Source: Amorphoplanes digitatis
Lineage (GTDB): Bacteria > Actinomycetota > Actinomycetes > Mycobacteriales > Micromonosporaceae
Length of the DNA stretch: 64,000 bases
Assembly: GCF_014205335.1 (NCBI RefSeq)
Contig: NZ_JACHNH010000001.1
Location: 4,396,501 to 4,460,500, forward strand
Reading direction: 5' to 3'
In this document: one piece after another, positions 8,788 to 16,465 of the stretch
Position numbering within the stretch: the stretch's first letter is position 1
Layout: the number at the start of each line of letters is the position of its first letter
The notes under the pieces: model-generated
Told to the model about the DNA's origin: nothing
What the model saw: only the letters and a program-made list of their open reading frames with translations
The model's database searches: none
Translations under genes and position numbers: made by a program

Positions 8788-9411
8788 ATGCCTGATCTCC
8801 GTTCATGCACGCCTGCTGAGGCCTATGCCGTGCTGCTGGAAGGCAACGTCCGCTTCGTGCGCGGTGAGCGAGAGCATCCCAACCAGGACGCCGATCGCCG
8901 GTCGAAGTCGGCGCCGGGGCAGCGTCCCTTCGCGGTGCTGTTCGGCTGTTCGGACTCGCGGCTTGCCGCGGAAATAATCTTCGATCGAGGACTAGGAGAT
9001 CTGTTTGTGGTGCGCACCGCCGGCCACGTAGCCGGCGCGGAGGTGCTGGGCAGTATCGAGTACGGGGTCACCGTTCTAGGTGCCCCTCTTGTCGTCGTCC
9101 TGGGGCATGACTCCTGCGGCGCCGTCACCGCGGCTGGCGAAGCTGAACGCGGGGGTACTGCCCCGGCGGGCTACCTCGGAGACGTGGTAGAACGCGTGAT
9201 GCCCAGCGTGCTCGCCGCGCGGGCGAAGGGTCTCACCGACATCAACCAGTTCGTCGACGAACACATCCGGCGCACTGTCGCAGGGCTGGTGGGACGCTCG
9301 CTGCTGTTGGCCACTGAGGTGTCCGCCGGCCGGTGTGCGGTCGTCGGCCTCTCCTACCGGCTGGCCGAGGGAACCGTACATCCCGTGGCGCAGCGAGGGC
9401 TGCAAGTGTGA
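8788..9411 (+). CDS. Beta-class carbonic anhydrase
   Basis: 207 residues. The zinc ligands and catalytic dyad are present: CSDSR (Cys54, Asp56, Arg58) and GHDSCG (His107, Cys110). It interconverts CO2 and bicarbonate in the cytoplasm, supplying HCO3- to carboxylases. The length and the core IEYGVTVLGAPLVVVLGH match the family. It is followed 75 bases downstream by a malic-enzyme-like gene, which may be a metabolic link to the C3-C4 node or chance. Confidence 0.93.
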   Translation: MPDLRSCTPAEAYAVLLEGNVRFVRGEREHPNQDADRRSKSAPGQRPFAVLFGCSDSRLAAEIIFDRGLGDLFVVRTAGHVAGAEVLGSIEYGVTVLGAPLVVVLGHDSCGAVTAAGEAERGGTAPAGYLGDVVERVMPSVLAARAKGLTDINQFVDEHIRRTVAGLVGRSLLLATEVSAGRCAVVGLSYRLAEGTVHPVAQRGLQV

Positions 9412-9486
9412 ACAGCGCAGGCCGATCAGCGCGCCGCCCGCTCCGTTATCACCCTATCAAGCGGTCGTCAATCCTTTAGTGGCTGA

Positions 9487-10338
9487 ATGATCGTCCGGGT
9501 GACCTTGCATGACCGATGCGGGAGTGTGTGGGCGGTGAACCGGCTGTCCGGGTCGGAACTGATCGTCGTCATCAGCGACGGCAGCGCCGTGCCCGCCGGG
9601 ACCGACCTGAACCCCGTACTGTCCGGGCACGCGCGTTGGCTCAAGAGCCTCGGGTTCGATTCGGCAACGGCGCAGCTGAACCCTGACGCCCTAGACGCAC
9701 CAGCCGGCGCCCTCAGCGTGGTACGCGCTGAAGTGTCCATCGTCTACCTCGTGCACACCCGAGCCGACCGCGCCGAGCAGATCCGCCAGGCCCTCGAGGA
9801 CGCGGGACACGCCGTGGTCACCGACAACGATCTGCGCGCCGTCGTGACTGCGGCGCGAGTGCTGACAGAACTGCGCCGCACGGGACACCCGATCAACCAG
9901 AGCGCTGTGGTGGTCGCTGATACCGACGAGCTGTTCCAGATGGCTCCTCTGTTGATCGCCATCGGCATTCGCAACCTGGTGCTCTGGAAGCAGGCTGACG
10001 CAACGGCCCTTCCGCTTGCCCGCATCGCCCAGGACGCCGACATCGTCGTGGACCTGCGTGCCGTGCCAGTCGACGCCCCCCGAACGCCAGGTCAGACGAG
10101 CCCGTTGGTGGTCCGGCTACCGGCCCTGGCCGACTGCCTCGCCGTCCTACCGGGACTGCTGGCTGCCATGGTCAACACCCGAACTGCGCGATTGCCCATC
10201 GACGTCCTGGCTGCGGTAACCCAAATGCTCGCCACCACGACAGCACCGGGCTCTGCATTGGCAACGCCCGACCCGACGCTGACCGACGGCATCGCCTGGG
10301 CAGCCCGACAGGCTCTACGCCACCCGCGCAGCGGGTGA
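9487..10338 (+). CDS. Malic-enzyme-like protein lacking the catalytic motifs
   Basis: 283 residues, not assignable by any intact motif, but it follows bacterial NAD(P)-malic enzyme from end to end. VVISDGSAV matches the family's VVTDGSAVLGLG. AVVTDNDLRAVVTAARVL lies where HDDQHGTAVV belongs. A Rossmann-like segment (SAVVVADTDELFQ) replaces the GAGAAG loop. The tail (DCLAVLPGLLAAM) matches NVLAFPGIFAGAL. The HDDQHG metal site, the catalytic Lys segment and the dinucleotide loop are all altered, so malate oxidation is unlikely. A regulatory or otherwise repurposed paralogue is inferred from an alignment by eye. Confidence 0.6.
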   Translation: MIVRVTLHDRCGSVWAVNRLSGSELIVVISDGSAVPAGTDLNPVLSGHARWLKSLGFDSATAQLNPDALDAPAGALSVVRAEVSIVYLVHTRADRAEQIRQALEDAGHAVVTDNDLRAVVTAARVLTELRRTGHPINQSAVVVADTDELFQMAPLLIAIGIRNLVLWKQADATALPLARIAQDADIVVDLRAVPVDAPRTPGQTSPLVVRLPALADCLAVLPGLLAAMVNTRTARLPIDVLAAVTQMLATTTAPGSALATPDPTLTDGIAWAARQALRHPRSG

Positions 10339-10421
10339 ACCCGTGCCGGCACGCCTCGTGGCGGTCGTGGCGGAGCGACAACAACATCCGCGGTCCACCT
10401 CCGCGGCGTTCAACAAGATGA

Positions 10422-10449
10422 CTACAACATAACTGTCATTATGGTGTAG
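10422..10449. promoter_or_regulatory. Inverted repeat, candidate operator
   Basis: CTACAACATAA (10422-10432) and TTATGGTGTAG (10439-10449) are inverted copies matching at 10 of 11 positions, around a 6-base spacer. The site lies in an unusually AT-rich intergenic stretch upstream of an acetyltransferase gene. The shape fits a dimeric repressor such as a GntR or TetR protein. No such regulator is adjacent. Confidence 0.5.
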
Positions 10450-10489
10450 CGGGGATTTGTCCGATTTCCAGGCTTGGACCGATTATTGG

Positions 10490-10501
10490 ATTACCGGTAA
10501 T
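10490..10501. promoter_or_regulatory. Perfect 12-bp palindrome ATTACCGGTAAT
   Basis: A perfect palindrome inside an AT-rich block (about 10470-10520), 41 bases beyond the inverted repeat at 10422-10449 and 70 bases ahead of the acetyltransferase start. The 232-bp gap 10339-10570 holds these two sites and no gene. Confidence 0.4.
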
Positions 10502-10570
10502 AGCAATCTAATAATTAGCCAGGTTGGTCGCGTCGGAGCTTGGGGGTGATCGCGGCTAGCATCTGCCGTC

Positions 10571-11125
10571 ATGGCAGACGGGGCAGAGGTTCGGCTGCGG
10601 CCGGTGGTGGAGTCGGACCTGGGGATGTTTCGGCGGTTGCTGACCGAGCCGTTCCTGATCGGGCTGGACTGGTCCGGGTTCGAGGACGCGCAGCGGCCGG
10701 CCCGCCGGTTCGCCCAGGACGGGTACCTCGGCGAGCAGGACGGCCGGCTCATCCCCGAGGTGCGGGGGCAGGTGTGCGGGCTGTTGAGCTACCGGCGCGG
10801 CCTCTACGGCGGCACGGCCACGTACTGGGAGATCGGCATCGTGCTGCTGCCGGAGTGGCGCGGCCGGGGCATCGGCTGGCGGGCGCAGGCGCTGCTGTCG
10901 GACTACCTGTTCAGCCACAGCCCGGTGCAGCGGATTCAAGCCGGCACGCACGCCGAGAACACCGCCGAGCAGAAGTCCCTGGTCAAGGCCGGTTTCCAGC
11001 TCGAAGGCGTGGTGCGGGCCTGCGAGTTCCGCGCCGGAGCGTGGCGTGACGGGTACCTGTACAGCAGGCTGCGCGACGACCCGGCGCCCGTGGTCACGCC
11101 GCTGCCGGATCAGCCGGCGAGCTGA
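10571..11125 (+). CDS. GNAT-family N-acetyltransferase (RimJ/RimL type)
   Basis: 184 residues. It begins VRLRPVVESDLGMFRRLL, the usual beta1-alpha1 of RimJ/RimL-like acetyltransferases. It carries WEIGIVLLPEWRGRGIGWRA, whose RGRGIG is the acetyl-CoA pyrophosphate loop. RIQAGTHAENTAEQKSLVKA is the later strand, where neighbouring residues act on the N-terminal or small-molecule amine substrate. It is cytoplasmic and its substrate is not known. Upstream DNA carries two palindromic candidate operators. Confidence 0.88.
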   Translation: MADGAEVRLRPVVESDLGMFRRLLTEPFLIGLDWSGFEDAQRPARRFAQDGYLGEQDGRLIPEVRGQVCGLLSYRRGLYGGTATYWEIGIVLLPEWRGRGIGWRAQALLSDYLFSHSPVQRIQAGTHAENTAEQKSLVKAGFQLEGVVRACEFRAGAWRDGYLYSRLRDDPAPVVTPLPDQPAS

Positions 11126-11203
11126 TCCACTTCGGATTGCCCCGTGGGCGATCATCGAATAGGTTTCTGGTACGCCGACGAGCCGGAAGGAGGTCAGAAC
11201 ACC

Positions 11204-11254
11204 ATGTCCGATGTTCTGCGCCCCTCCCGCGTACCGGCGTCCTCGCGGGTCTGA
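11204..11254 (+). CDS. Candidate 16-residue leader peptide MSDVLRPSRVPASSRV
   Basis: A short frame with a near-perfect ribosome site (GGAAGGAGGT, 11185-11194) ends 28 bases before the next gene's ATG. Its start codon lies in the loop of a perfect hairpin: CAGAACA (11195-11201) pairs with TGTTCTG (11212-11218). The strong site, tiny product and position ahead of an acetyltransferase gene suggest a regulatory leader. The product resembles no known leader and has no run of one amino acid. Confidence 0.5.
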   Translation: MSDVLRPSRVPASSRV

Positions 11255-11282
11255 CGGGCGCTCGCTGCCGAAGGATCACGCC

Positions 11283-12155
11283 ATGACCGACCTGGTCATC
11301 CGCCCGCTCGTCGCGGGCGAGGAACACCTGTTCACCTCCATGCCCGACCCGCTGCCCGGCGTGCCCAAGAACGACTACGCCGGCGGGATCGCCGCCGGCG
11401 GCTACCGGCCGGAGCGCACCTGGGTCGCCCTGCGCGGCGGCCGGGTGGTCGGCCGCGCCGCCTGGGTCCTGCCGCCGGGGGCGGTCGGGCGCCCGTGGCT
11501 GGAGTGGTTCGACCTGACCGTCGAGCCGGAGGTGGGTGCCGCACTGCTGCGGGCCGCGCACGCGGCGCTCGGCGGTCCGACGCTCTACCACGCCGCGGTG
11601 CCGCCGACGTGGCGGGACGAGCCGGCGGTCGTGCCGCCGATGGCGGCCGCGCGGCTCGCGGGGCTTGTCGAGCAGGGCGAGCGGGTCCGCTTCGCCTGGA
11701 CCGGCACGCCGAGGGAGGTCTCGCCGGGCCGGTACACCTTCCGGCCGGCCGCCGACCGGGCGGAGATCGTCACCCTGGTCGCCCGGATCGCCGCGCCGCA
11801 GATCCTGACCGGGACGGAGACGGCCCGGGCGGTGGCCGGCGTCGACCTGGGCACCGACCCGCTGGCGTGGCTGTCCGGCCCACCGCGGACCTGGCGGGTC
11901 GCGCTGCGCGACGGAGAGCCGGTCGGCCTGGCGGCGGCCGCGGGCGACGCCTGCTACCCGATGATCGCCTATCTCGGTCTTGTCGACCCGGACGCGCTGG
12001 ACGCCCTGCTGGCCGATGCCGTCGCGGTCCTGCGCGCCGGCGGCGCTGAGGAGGTGGTGGCGGACGCGGACGCGTACCGCACGGGGGTGATCGCCGGGCT
12101 GGAACGTGCCGGCTTCCGGCCGGTGCGGGCCAGGATCACCTTCACACCCGCTTGA
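11283..12155 (+). CDS. GNAT-family acetyltransferase, larger form
   Basis: 290 residues. The N-terminal domain starts MTDLVIRPLVAGEE. It has the pattern RTWVALRGGRVVGRAAWV, as in GNAT proteins. A second similar half (TWRVALRDGEPVGLAAAAGD, ending ITFTPA) suggests two GNAT-like folds, the second being the more complete. ATG 11283 follows GAAGGA; upstream codons in frame belong to the leader region. It is probably co-transcribed with the leader peptide and perhaps with the thioesterase 12 bases downstream. The substrate is unknown. Confidence 0.8.
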   Translation: MTDLVIRPLVAGEEHLFTSMPDPLPGVPKNDYAGGIAAGGYRPERTWVALRGGRVVGRAAWVLPPGAVGRPWLEWFDLTVEPEVGAALLRAAHAALGGPTLYHAAVPPTWRDEPAVVPPMAAARLAGLVEQGERVRFAWTGTPREVSPGRYTFRPAADRAEIVTLVARIAAPQILTGTETARAVAGVDLGTDPLAWLSGPPRTWRVALRDGEPVGLAAAAGDACYPMIAYLGLVDPDALDALLADAVAVLRAGGAEEVVADADAYRTGVIAGLERAGFRPVRARITFTPA

Positions 12156-12166
12156 AGGGGGAGTCA

Positions 12167-12607
12167 ATGGAGGATCAGGCCAGCGCCGAGGTCCGCGAGC
12201 GCATCGAGGCCAGCTTCGCGCGGCAGGGCCTGATGCGTCATCTCGGTGCCCGGCTGACACAGATCGCGCCGGGACGCGTGCACATCGCCCTGGACCGCCG
12301 GCCGGAGGTGACACAGCAGCACGGCTACATCCACGCCGGTGCCACCGGCGCCATCGCCGACAGCGCCGGCGGCTACGCGGCCCTCACGCTGTTCCCGGCC
12401 GACGCCGACGTTCTCACGGTCGAGTACAAGGTCAATCTGCTGGCGCCCGCCGCCGGCGGTCACGTCGAGGCGGTTGGCACCGTCCTGAAGTCCGGCAGGA
12501 CCCTGACCGTCTGCCGGCTGGAGGTGTTCAGCGTCCAGGACGGGCGCCGGGCGCTCGTGGTCGCGGGCCAGCAGACGCTGTTCCGCATCGCCGCCGACGT
12601 CGGCTGA
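12167..12607 (+). CDS. PaaI-type hotdog-fold thioesterase
   Basis: 146 residues, the normal length of the PaaI/YigI thioesterase group. The hotdog core is visible: GLMRHLGARLTQIAPGRVHI, then QQHGYIHAGATGAIADSAGG with the conserved H-G and the catalytic Asp or Glu position, then LTVEYKVNLLAPA. It would hydrolyse acyl-CoA thioesters. ATG 12167 is preceded by GAAGGGGGAG, 12 bases after the preceding stop, so translation is probably coupled to the acetyltransferase. Confidence 0.88.
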   Translation: MEDQASAEVRERIEASFARQGLMRHLGARLTQIAPGRVHIALDRRPEVTQQHGYIHAGATGAIADSAGGYAALTLFPADADVLTVEYKVNLLAPAAGGHVEAVGTVLKSGRTLTVCRLEVFSVQDGRRALVVAGQQTLFRIAADVG

Positions 12608-12639
12608 TCCGTCAGGGCTTCACGGGTACGGTCGTCGAT

Positions 12640-13995
12640 ATGACGCTTCTCCCGGATCTTCAGGAATGGGTCGATGGGGCCGCCCGGCGGCATGGGGTGC
12701 CGGGGGCCGCGGTGGCCGTCGGGATGGGGGACCGGCTGGCCGAGGCGGCGACCGGGGTGATCAATCTGGACACCGGGGTGGCGGCCACCACCGACAGCCT
12801 GTTCCAGATCGGGTCGGTCACCAAGGTCTGGACGGCCGCCCTGGTGATGCAGCTCGTCGCGGAGGGGCTTGTCGATCTCGACGAGCCGGTCCGGAGGTAC
12901 CTGCCCGAGTTCGGGGTGCTGGACGCCGCCGCCTCGGCGAGCATCACCGTGCGGCAGCTGCTGTCGCACACCGGCGGGTTCGACGGTGACCTGTTCGAGG
13001 ACACCGGGCGCGGGGACGACGCGGTGGACAAGCTCGTCGCGTTCATGCGGGGCAACGCCCGGCAGGTCAGCGGGCCGGGTGAGCTGTTCTCGTACTGCAA
13101 TGCCGGCTATTGCGCGCTCGGTGCACTGGTCGCCAGGCTGCGCGGGCGCACCTGGGAGGCCGCGACACGGGAGTTGCTGATCGAACCGCTCGGTGCGCGG
13201 CACATGGCGCTCTACGCCGAGGAGGCCATCATGTTCCGGGCCGCGGTCGGGCACGTCGGCGACCCGCCGCGGGTGTCGCCCCGGCGCCTGCTGCCGCAGT
13301 CGAACGCGCCGGCCGGGTCCACGCTGGGCGCGGCGGCGCGCGACCTCGTGCGGTGCGGGCGGATGCTGCTGGCCGACGGCGTGGCGGACGACGGGACGCG
13401 GGTGCTGCCCGCGGGGACCTTCGCCGAGATGTGCCGGCCGCAGGTCGCGCTGCCGCGGCTGGGCGGGCGGCACACGACGGCCTGGGGTCTCGGGCTGATG
13501 CTCTTCGACTGGGACGGCCGGGCCGTGGTCGGCCACGACGGCGGCATGCCGGGCCAGACCGCGACCTGGCGCGTCGTGCCCGACCGCGGCCTGGTGCTCA
13601 CCGTCCACACGAACGGCGGCAACGCCGCCGCCTTCGTCGACGAGGTGATGGCGGAGATCCTCTCGTCCGCGGCCGGGATCCGCCTGCCGTCGCGGGTGCT
13701 GCCGCCGGATGCCCCGGTGCCGTTCCGGGCGGAGACCTTCGCCGGGACCTACTCCGCACCGAACGTCACCTACGAGGTGAAGGCCCGTGACGGTGGGCTG
13801 GAGATCACCGACACCCCGTACGGCCTCTCGGCGCAGTTCGGGGACGGTGGCACGACCGCACGCTACGTGCACGCCGGCGACGGCCGCTTCGTCGGCGTCG
13901 AGCTGCACGAGGGGGTGCACCCGCTGATCGCCTTCCTCAAGGACGGGCGCTTCCTCTACAACACGCGCGCCGTGCCCCGCGCCACGGACGGTTAA
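12640..13995 (+). CDS. Serine hydrolase of the class C beta-lactamase / D-aminopeptidase family
   Basis: 451 residues. The active-site SVTK (SxxK) follows SLFQIG, and YCN (the YxN motif) lies in ELFSYCNAGY. A GHDGGMPG loop replaces the KTG box. A lipocalin-like tail of about 90 residues (FAGTYSAPNVTYEVKA onward) is typical of D-aminopeptidase-like or esterase members. No signal peptide is seen, so it is probably cytoplasmic. Likely substrates are esters or peptides rather than beta-lactams. ATG 12640 lies 32 bases after the thioesterase stop. Its last codons touch the operator of the next operon. Confidence 0.88.
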   Translation: MTLLPDLQEWVDGAARRHGVPGAAVAVGMGDRLAEAATGVINLDTGVAATTDSLFQIGSVTKVWTAALVMQLVAEGLVDLDEPVRRYLPEFGVLDAAASASITVRQLLSHTGGFDGDLFEDTGRGDDAVDKLVAFMRGNARQVSGPGELFSYCNAGYCALGALVARLRGRTWEAATRELLIEPLGARHMALYAEEAIMFRAAVGHVGDPPRVSPRRLLPQSNAPAGSTLGAAARDLVRCGRMLLADGVADDGTRVLPAGTFAEMCRPQVALPRLGGRHTTAWGLGLMLFDWDGRAVVGHDGGMPGQTATWRVVPDRGLVLTVHTNGGNAAAFVDEVMAEILSSAAGIRLPSRVLPPDAPVPFRAETFAGTYSAPNVTYEVKARDGGLEITDTPYGLSAQFGDGGTTARYVHAGDGRFVGVELHEGVHPLIAFLKDGRFLYNTRAVPRATDG

Positions 13996-14041
13996 GCAAC
14001 CCGGGTTGACTATCTCCGGTTTAAGCAACTACGGTTGCTTA
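13993..14041 (+). promoter_or_regulatory. Leaderless promoter with twin palindromic operators
   Basis: Two copies of TAAGCAAC-4-GTTGnnTA lie at 13993-14012 and 14022-14041; the second is perfect (TAAGCAACTACGGTTGCTTA). Their centres are 29 bases apart. TTGACT (14006-14011) and TACGGT (14030-14035) form a -35/-10 pair with an 18-base spacer, putting the start of transcription at or next to the ATG at 14043. Each operator covers one promoter element. The small HTH protein encoded first in the operon is the obvious candidate repressor. Confidence 0.7.
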
Positions 14042-14042
14042 C

Positions 14043-14276
14043 ATGTCCGTGGAGATTTCCGCATCTGGAGAGGTCGCCGACCGGCTCGCGGCCGTCGGCG
14101 CGCTGCGGCGGCTGGCCGATCGGCTGGAGGATGCCGCCGTCGAGGAGGCCATGCGGTCCGGCTGGGGCTGGCCGCAGGTGGCCGAGGCGCTGGGCGTGAC
14201 CCGCCAGGCGGTTTACAAGAAGCACGCCAAGCGGCTCATCGCCGCCGGCGTCGCGCTGAGGAGGCGCTCGGGATGA
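14043..14276 (+). CDS. Small helix-turn-helix DNA-binding protein
   Basis: 77 residues. A helical N-terminus (DRLAAVGALRRLADRLEDAA) is followed by a clear helix-turn-helix, GWGWPQVAEALGVTRQAVYKKHAKRL, near residues 39-63. It is small enough to bind as a dimer and probably represses its own promoter through the paired TAAGCAAC palindromes that overlap it. The start is leaderless: predicted transcription begins at the ATG. Its stop overlaps the next ATG (ATGA), coupling it to the Clp-N-like protein. Confidence 0.85.
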   Translation: MSVEISASGEVADRLAAVGALRRLADRLEDAAVEEAMRSGWGWPQVAEALGVTRQAVYKKHAKRLIAAGVALRRRSG

Positions 14277-14746
14277 GCAGTTTCGACGATTACCTCCCCG
14301 CGATCATCGCAGCGGCCGAGGCGGAGGCGCGCGCCGAGGGCTCGGTCACCGTCGAGGCGCATCACCTGCTGCTCGCGATCGCCCGGGACGGGTCGCCCGC
14401 GCTGGCGGCGGCCCGGCTCGATCACGCGGCGGTGCGCGCCGCGCTCGACGACGAGTTCGCGCGGAGCCTGGCCGCGGCGGGGGTGCGCGTCGACGGCGGG
14501 ATACCGGGGGCGACTCCGCTGCCGGTGGGGTCGCCGCAGCTGGGTGCCACGGCGAAGGCGGCGCTGGAGCGGGGCTTCTCGCAGGCGCAGCGCAAACGCG
14601 ACTGCCGGCCCGGGCACGTGCTGCTCGGCGTCCTGCTCACCCCGGTCGGCACGGTGCCCCGGGCGCTGGAGTTCGCGGGCGTCGACCGGGCGGGCCTCGC
14701 CGAGGACGTACGCCGCGAGATCGCCGGAGGCGGCGATGACCGCTGA
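14273..14746 (+). CDS. Clp N-terminal-domain protein without ATPase part
   Basis: 157 residues forming two Clp-N-type repeats. The first is FDDYLPAIIAAAEAEARAEG then VEAHHLLLAIARDGSPAL; the second is TAKAALERGFSQAQR then RPGHVLLGVLLTP. This is the substrate or adaptor-binding domain of ClpC/ClpB, here free-standing without AAA+ modules. A role in handing the small HTH protein or another client to Clp protease, or in sensing a signal for the HTH protein, is inference from the coupling. Its last 11 bases overlap the ABC ATPase gene. Confidence 0.85.
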   Translation: MSSFDDYLPAIIAAAEAEARAEGSVTVEAHHLLLAIARDGSPALAAARLDHAAVRAALDDEFARSLAAAGVRVDGGIPGATPLPVGSPQLGATAKAALERGFSQAQRKRDCRPGHVLLGVLLTPVGTVPRALEFAGVDRAGLAEDVRREIAGGGDDR

Positions 14747-15611
14747 CGACGTCGTGGTCGACGTGGCCGGCCTGCGGATGCGGTACGGGACGACCGACGC
14801 GCTGCACGACGTCACGTTCCAGGCCCGGCGCGGCGAGGTGCTGGCGCTGCTCGGGCCGAACGGTGCCGGCAAGACCACCACGATCGAGATCCTGGAGGGC
14901 TTCCGGGCCCGGTCGGCGGGGCGCGTCGAGGTGCTCGGCGCCGACCCGGCGCGGGCCGGCGAGGACTGGCGTGCCCGCGTCGGCGTGGTGCTCCAGTCGT
15001 GGCGCGACCACGGCAAGTGGCGGGTCCGCGAGCTGCTGGCGCAGGTCGCCGCCTACTACACCGGGTACACGACGCCCTGGGATCCGGACGAGCTGGCCGC
15101 CGCGGTCGGCCTGGCCGGGCAGTCCGACCAGAAGATCCGGACGCTGTCCGGCGGGCAGCGCCGGCGCCTCGACGTCGCCCTGGGCATCGTGGGCCGGCCC
15201 GAGGTGCTGTTCCTGGACGAGCCGACCGTCGGCTTCGACCCGGCGGCCCGCCACGACTTCCACGATCTCGTGCGCGGGCTGGCCGCCGAGGGCCGCACCA
15301 CGATCCTGCTGACCACCCACGACCTCGACGAGGCCGAGCGGCTCGCCGGCCGGATCCTGGTGCTCGATCACGGCCGGATCATCGGCGACGGTACGGCCGA
15401 GGAGCTGGCCCGGCGGATCGCCGGGCGCGACGAGGTGCGCTGGTCGCTGCGCGGCGAGCGGTTCAGCGCGCCGACCGACGAGCCGGCGCGGCTGGTCCAC
15501 CAGCTCTACCGCGACCACGGCGGCGACCTGCACGACCTTGAGGTGCGCCGGGCGTCGCTCGAAGCCACCTACCTGTCCCTCGTGGGACGCGCGGAAGGAG
15601 CGCCGCGGTGA
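14736..15611 (+). CDS. ABC transporter ATP-binding protein
   Basis: 291 residues. Walker A is GPNGAGKTT, the signature is LSGGQRRRLDVALG, Walker B is EVLFLDEPTVGFDP and the H-loop is TTHDLDEA. The form is that of DrrA/YhaQ-type exporters, with a C-terminal extension (DEVRWSLRGERFS). It powers the permease encoded next. ATG 14736 lies inside the previous reading frame, with GGAGG upstream. It belongs to the four-gene HTH/Clp-N/ATPase/permease operon. Confidence 0.93.
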   Translation: MTADDVVVDVAGLRMRYGTTDALHDVTFQARRGEVLALLGPNGAGKTTTIEILEGFRARSAGRVEVLGADPARAGEDWRARVGVVLQSWRDHGKWRVRELLAQVAAYYTGYTTPWDPDELAAAVGLAGQSDQKIRTLSGGQRRRLDVALGIVGRPEVLFLDEPTVGFDPAARHDFHDLVRGLAAEGRTTILLTTHDLDEAERLAGRILVLDHGRIIGDGTAEELARRIAGRDEVRWSLRGERFSAPTDEPARLVHQLYRDHGGDLHDLEVRRASLEATYLSLVGRAEGAPR

Positions 15612-16456
15612 GCCCGGTACGAAGCGCGCTGCGGGCCGGCCGCTCGCGCGGCCTGCTCGAGTTGCGGCAGTCGGTCACCAACGGCGGCGACCTGTTCAAC
15701 CACTTCTTCTGGCCGGTGCTGATGCTGGTCACCCTCTGGTTCCTGCGCGACCGGCCGTTCGGGCACGGCGACATCCCGCTCGGCGCCCTGGTCCTGCCGA
15801 GCATCCTGGGCATGAACACGGCAATGGCCATGGTGAGCATGAGTCAGCAGCTGACCGCCGACCGCGAGGACGGCACCCTGCTGCGCGCCAAGGCGACGCC
15901 CAACGGGGTGCTCGGCTACCTGACCGGCAAGCTGATCTCGGTCTCCGGCGGCCTGCTCATCGACCTGGCGATCTTCCTGGTGCCGGCGTTGTTCCTGGTA
16001 CACGGGCTGGCCGCGGACCGGCCCGCCGCCTGGCTCGGCCTGGTGGCGGTGCTGGCGCTGGGCCTGGTGGCCACGCTGCCGGCCGGCGCGGTGCTCGGCT
16101 CGGTCTTCACCAGCGCGCGCAGCCAGGGCCTGCTGACCCTGCCGGTCCTCGCGGTGATCGCGATCTCCGGCGTCTTCTACCCGATCACCGTGCTGCCGGG
16201 CTGGCTACAGGCCGTGGCGCAGGGCTTCCCGGTCTACTGGCTCGGGCTGGGCATGCGGTCGGCGCTGCTGCCGCCCGGCGCGGTCGCCGTCGAGATCGGC
16301 GAGTCCTGGCGGCACCTGGAGACGGTGGCGGTGCTGGGTGCCTGGGCCGTGGCGGGGCTGCTGATCGCCCCGCTCGTGCTGCGCCGGATGGCCCGGCGCG
16401 AGTCCGGCTCCAGCGTCGCGGAACGCCGCGACCGGGCACTCCAGCGCGTCCGCTGA
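15608..16456 (+). CDS. ABC-2 type transporter permease
   Basis: 282 residues with about six hydrophobic segments. The ABC-2 features are an N-terminal amphipathic region (RGLLELRQSVTNGGDLFN), LTADREDGTLLRAKATPNG in the first loop and ISGVFYPITVLPGWLQ before the last helices. GTG 15608 overlaps the ATPase stop (GTGA). With that ATPase it forms an exporter of the drug, lipid or peptide type; the substrate is unknown. It ends 10 bases before a convergent gene. Confidence 0.9.
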   Translation: MSPVRSALRAGRSRGLLELRQSVTNGGDLFNHFFWPVLMLVTLWFLRDRPFGHGDIPLGALVLPSILGMNTAMAMVSMSQQLTADREDGTLLRAKATPNGVLGYLTGKLISVSGGLLIDLAIFLVPALFLVHGLAADRPAAWLGLVAVLALGLVATLPAGAVLGSVFTSARSQGLLTLPVLAVIAISGVFYPITVLPGWLQAVAQGFPVYWLGLGMRSALLPPGAVAVEIGESWRHLETVAVLGAWAVAGLLIAPLVLRRMARRESGSSVAERRDRALQRVR

Positions 16457-16465
16457 GGTGCCCGA

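Noticed and set aside
6518..8806. Open minus-strand frame opposite the DHA2 exporter
   Set aside because: Composition is Arg/Gly/His-rich without motifs, while the plus strand encodes a complete transporter; a high-GC shadow.
12640..13995. True class C beta-lactamase
   Set aside because: SxxK and YxN are present, but the KTG box is replaced, there is no signal peptide and a lipocalin-like tail is attached; D-aminopeptidase/esterase types fit better.
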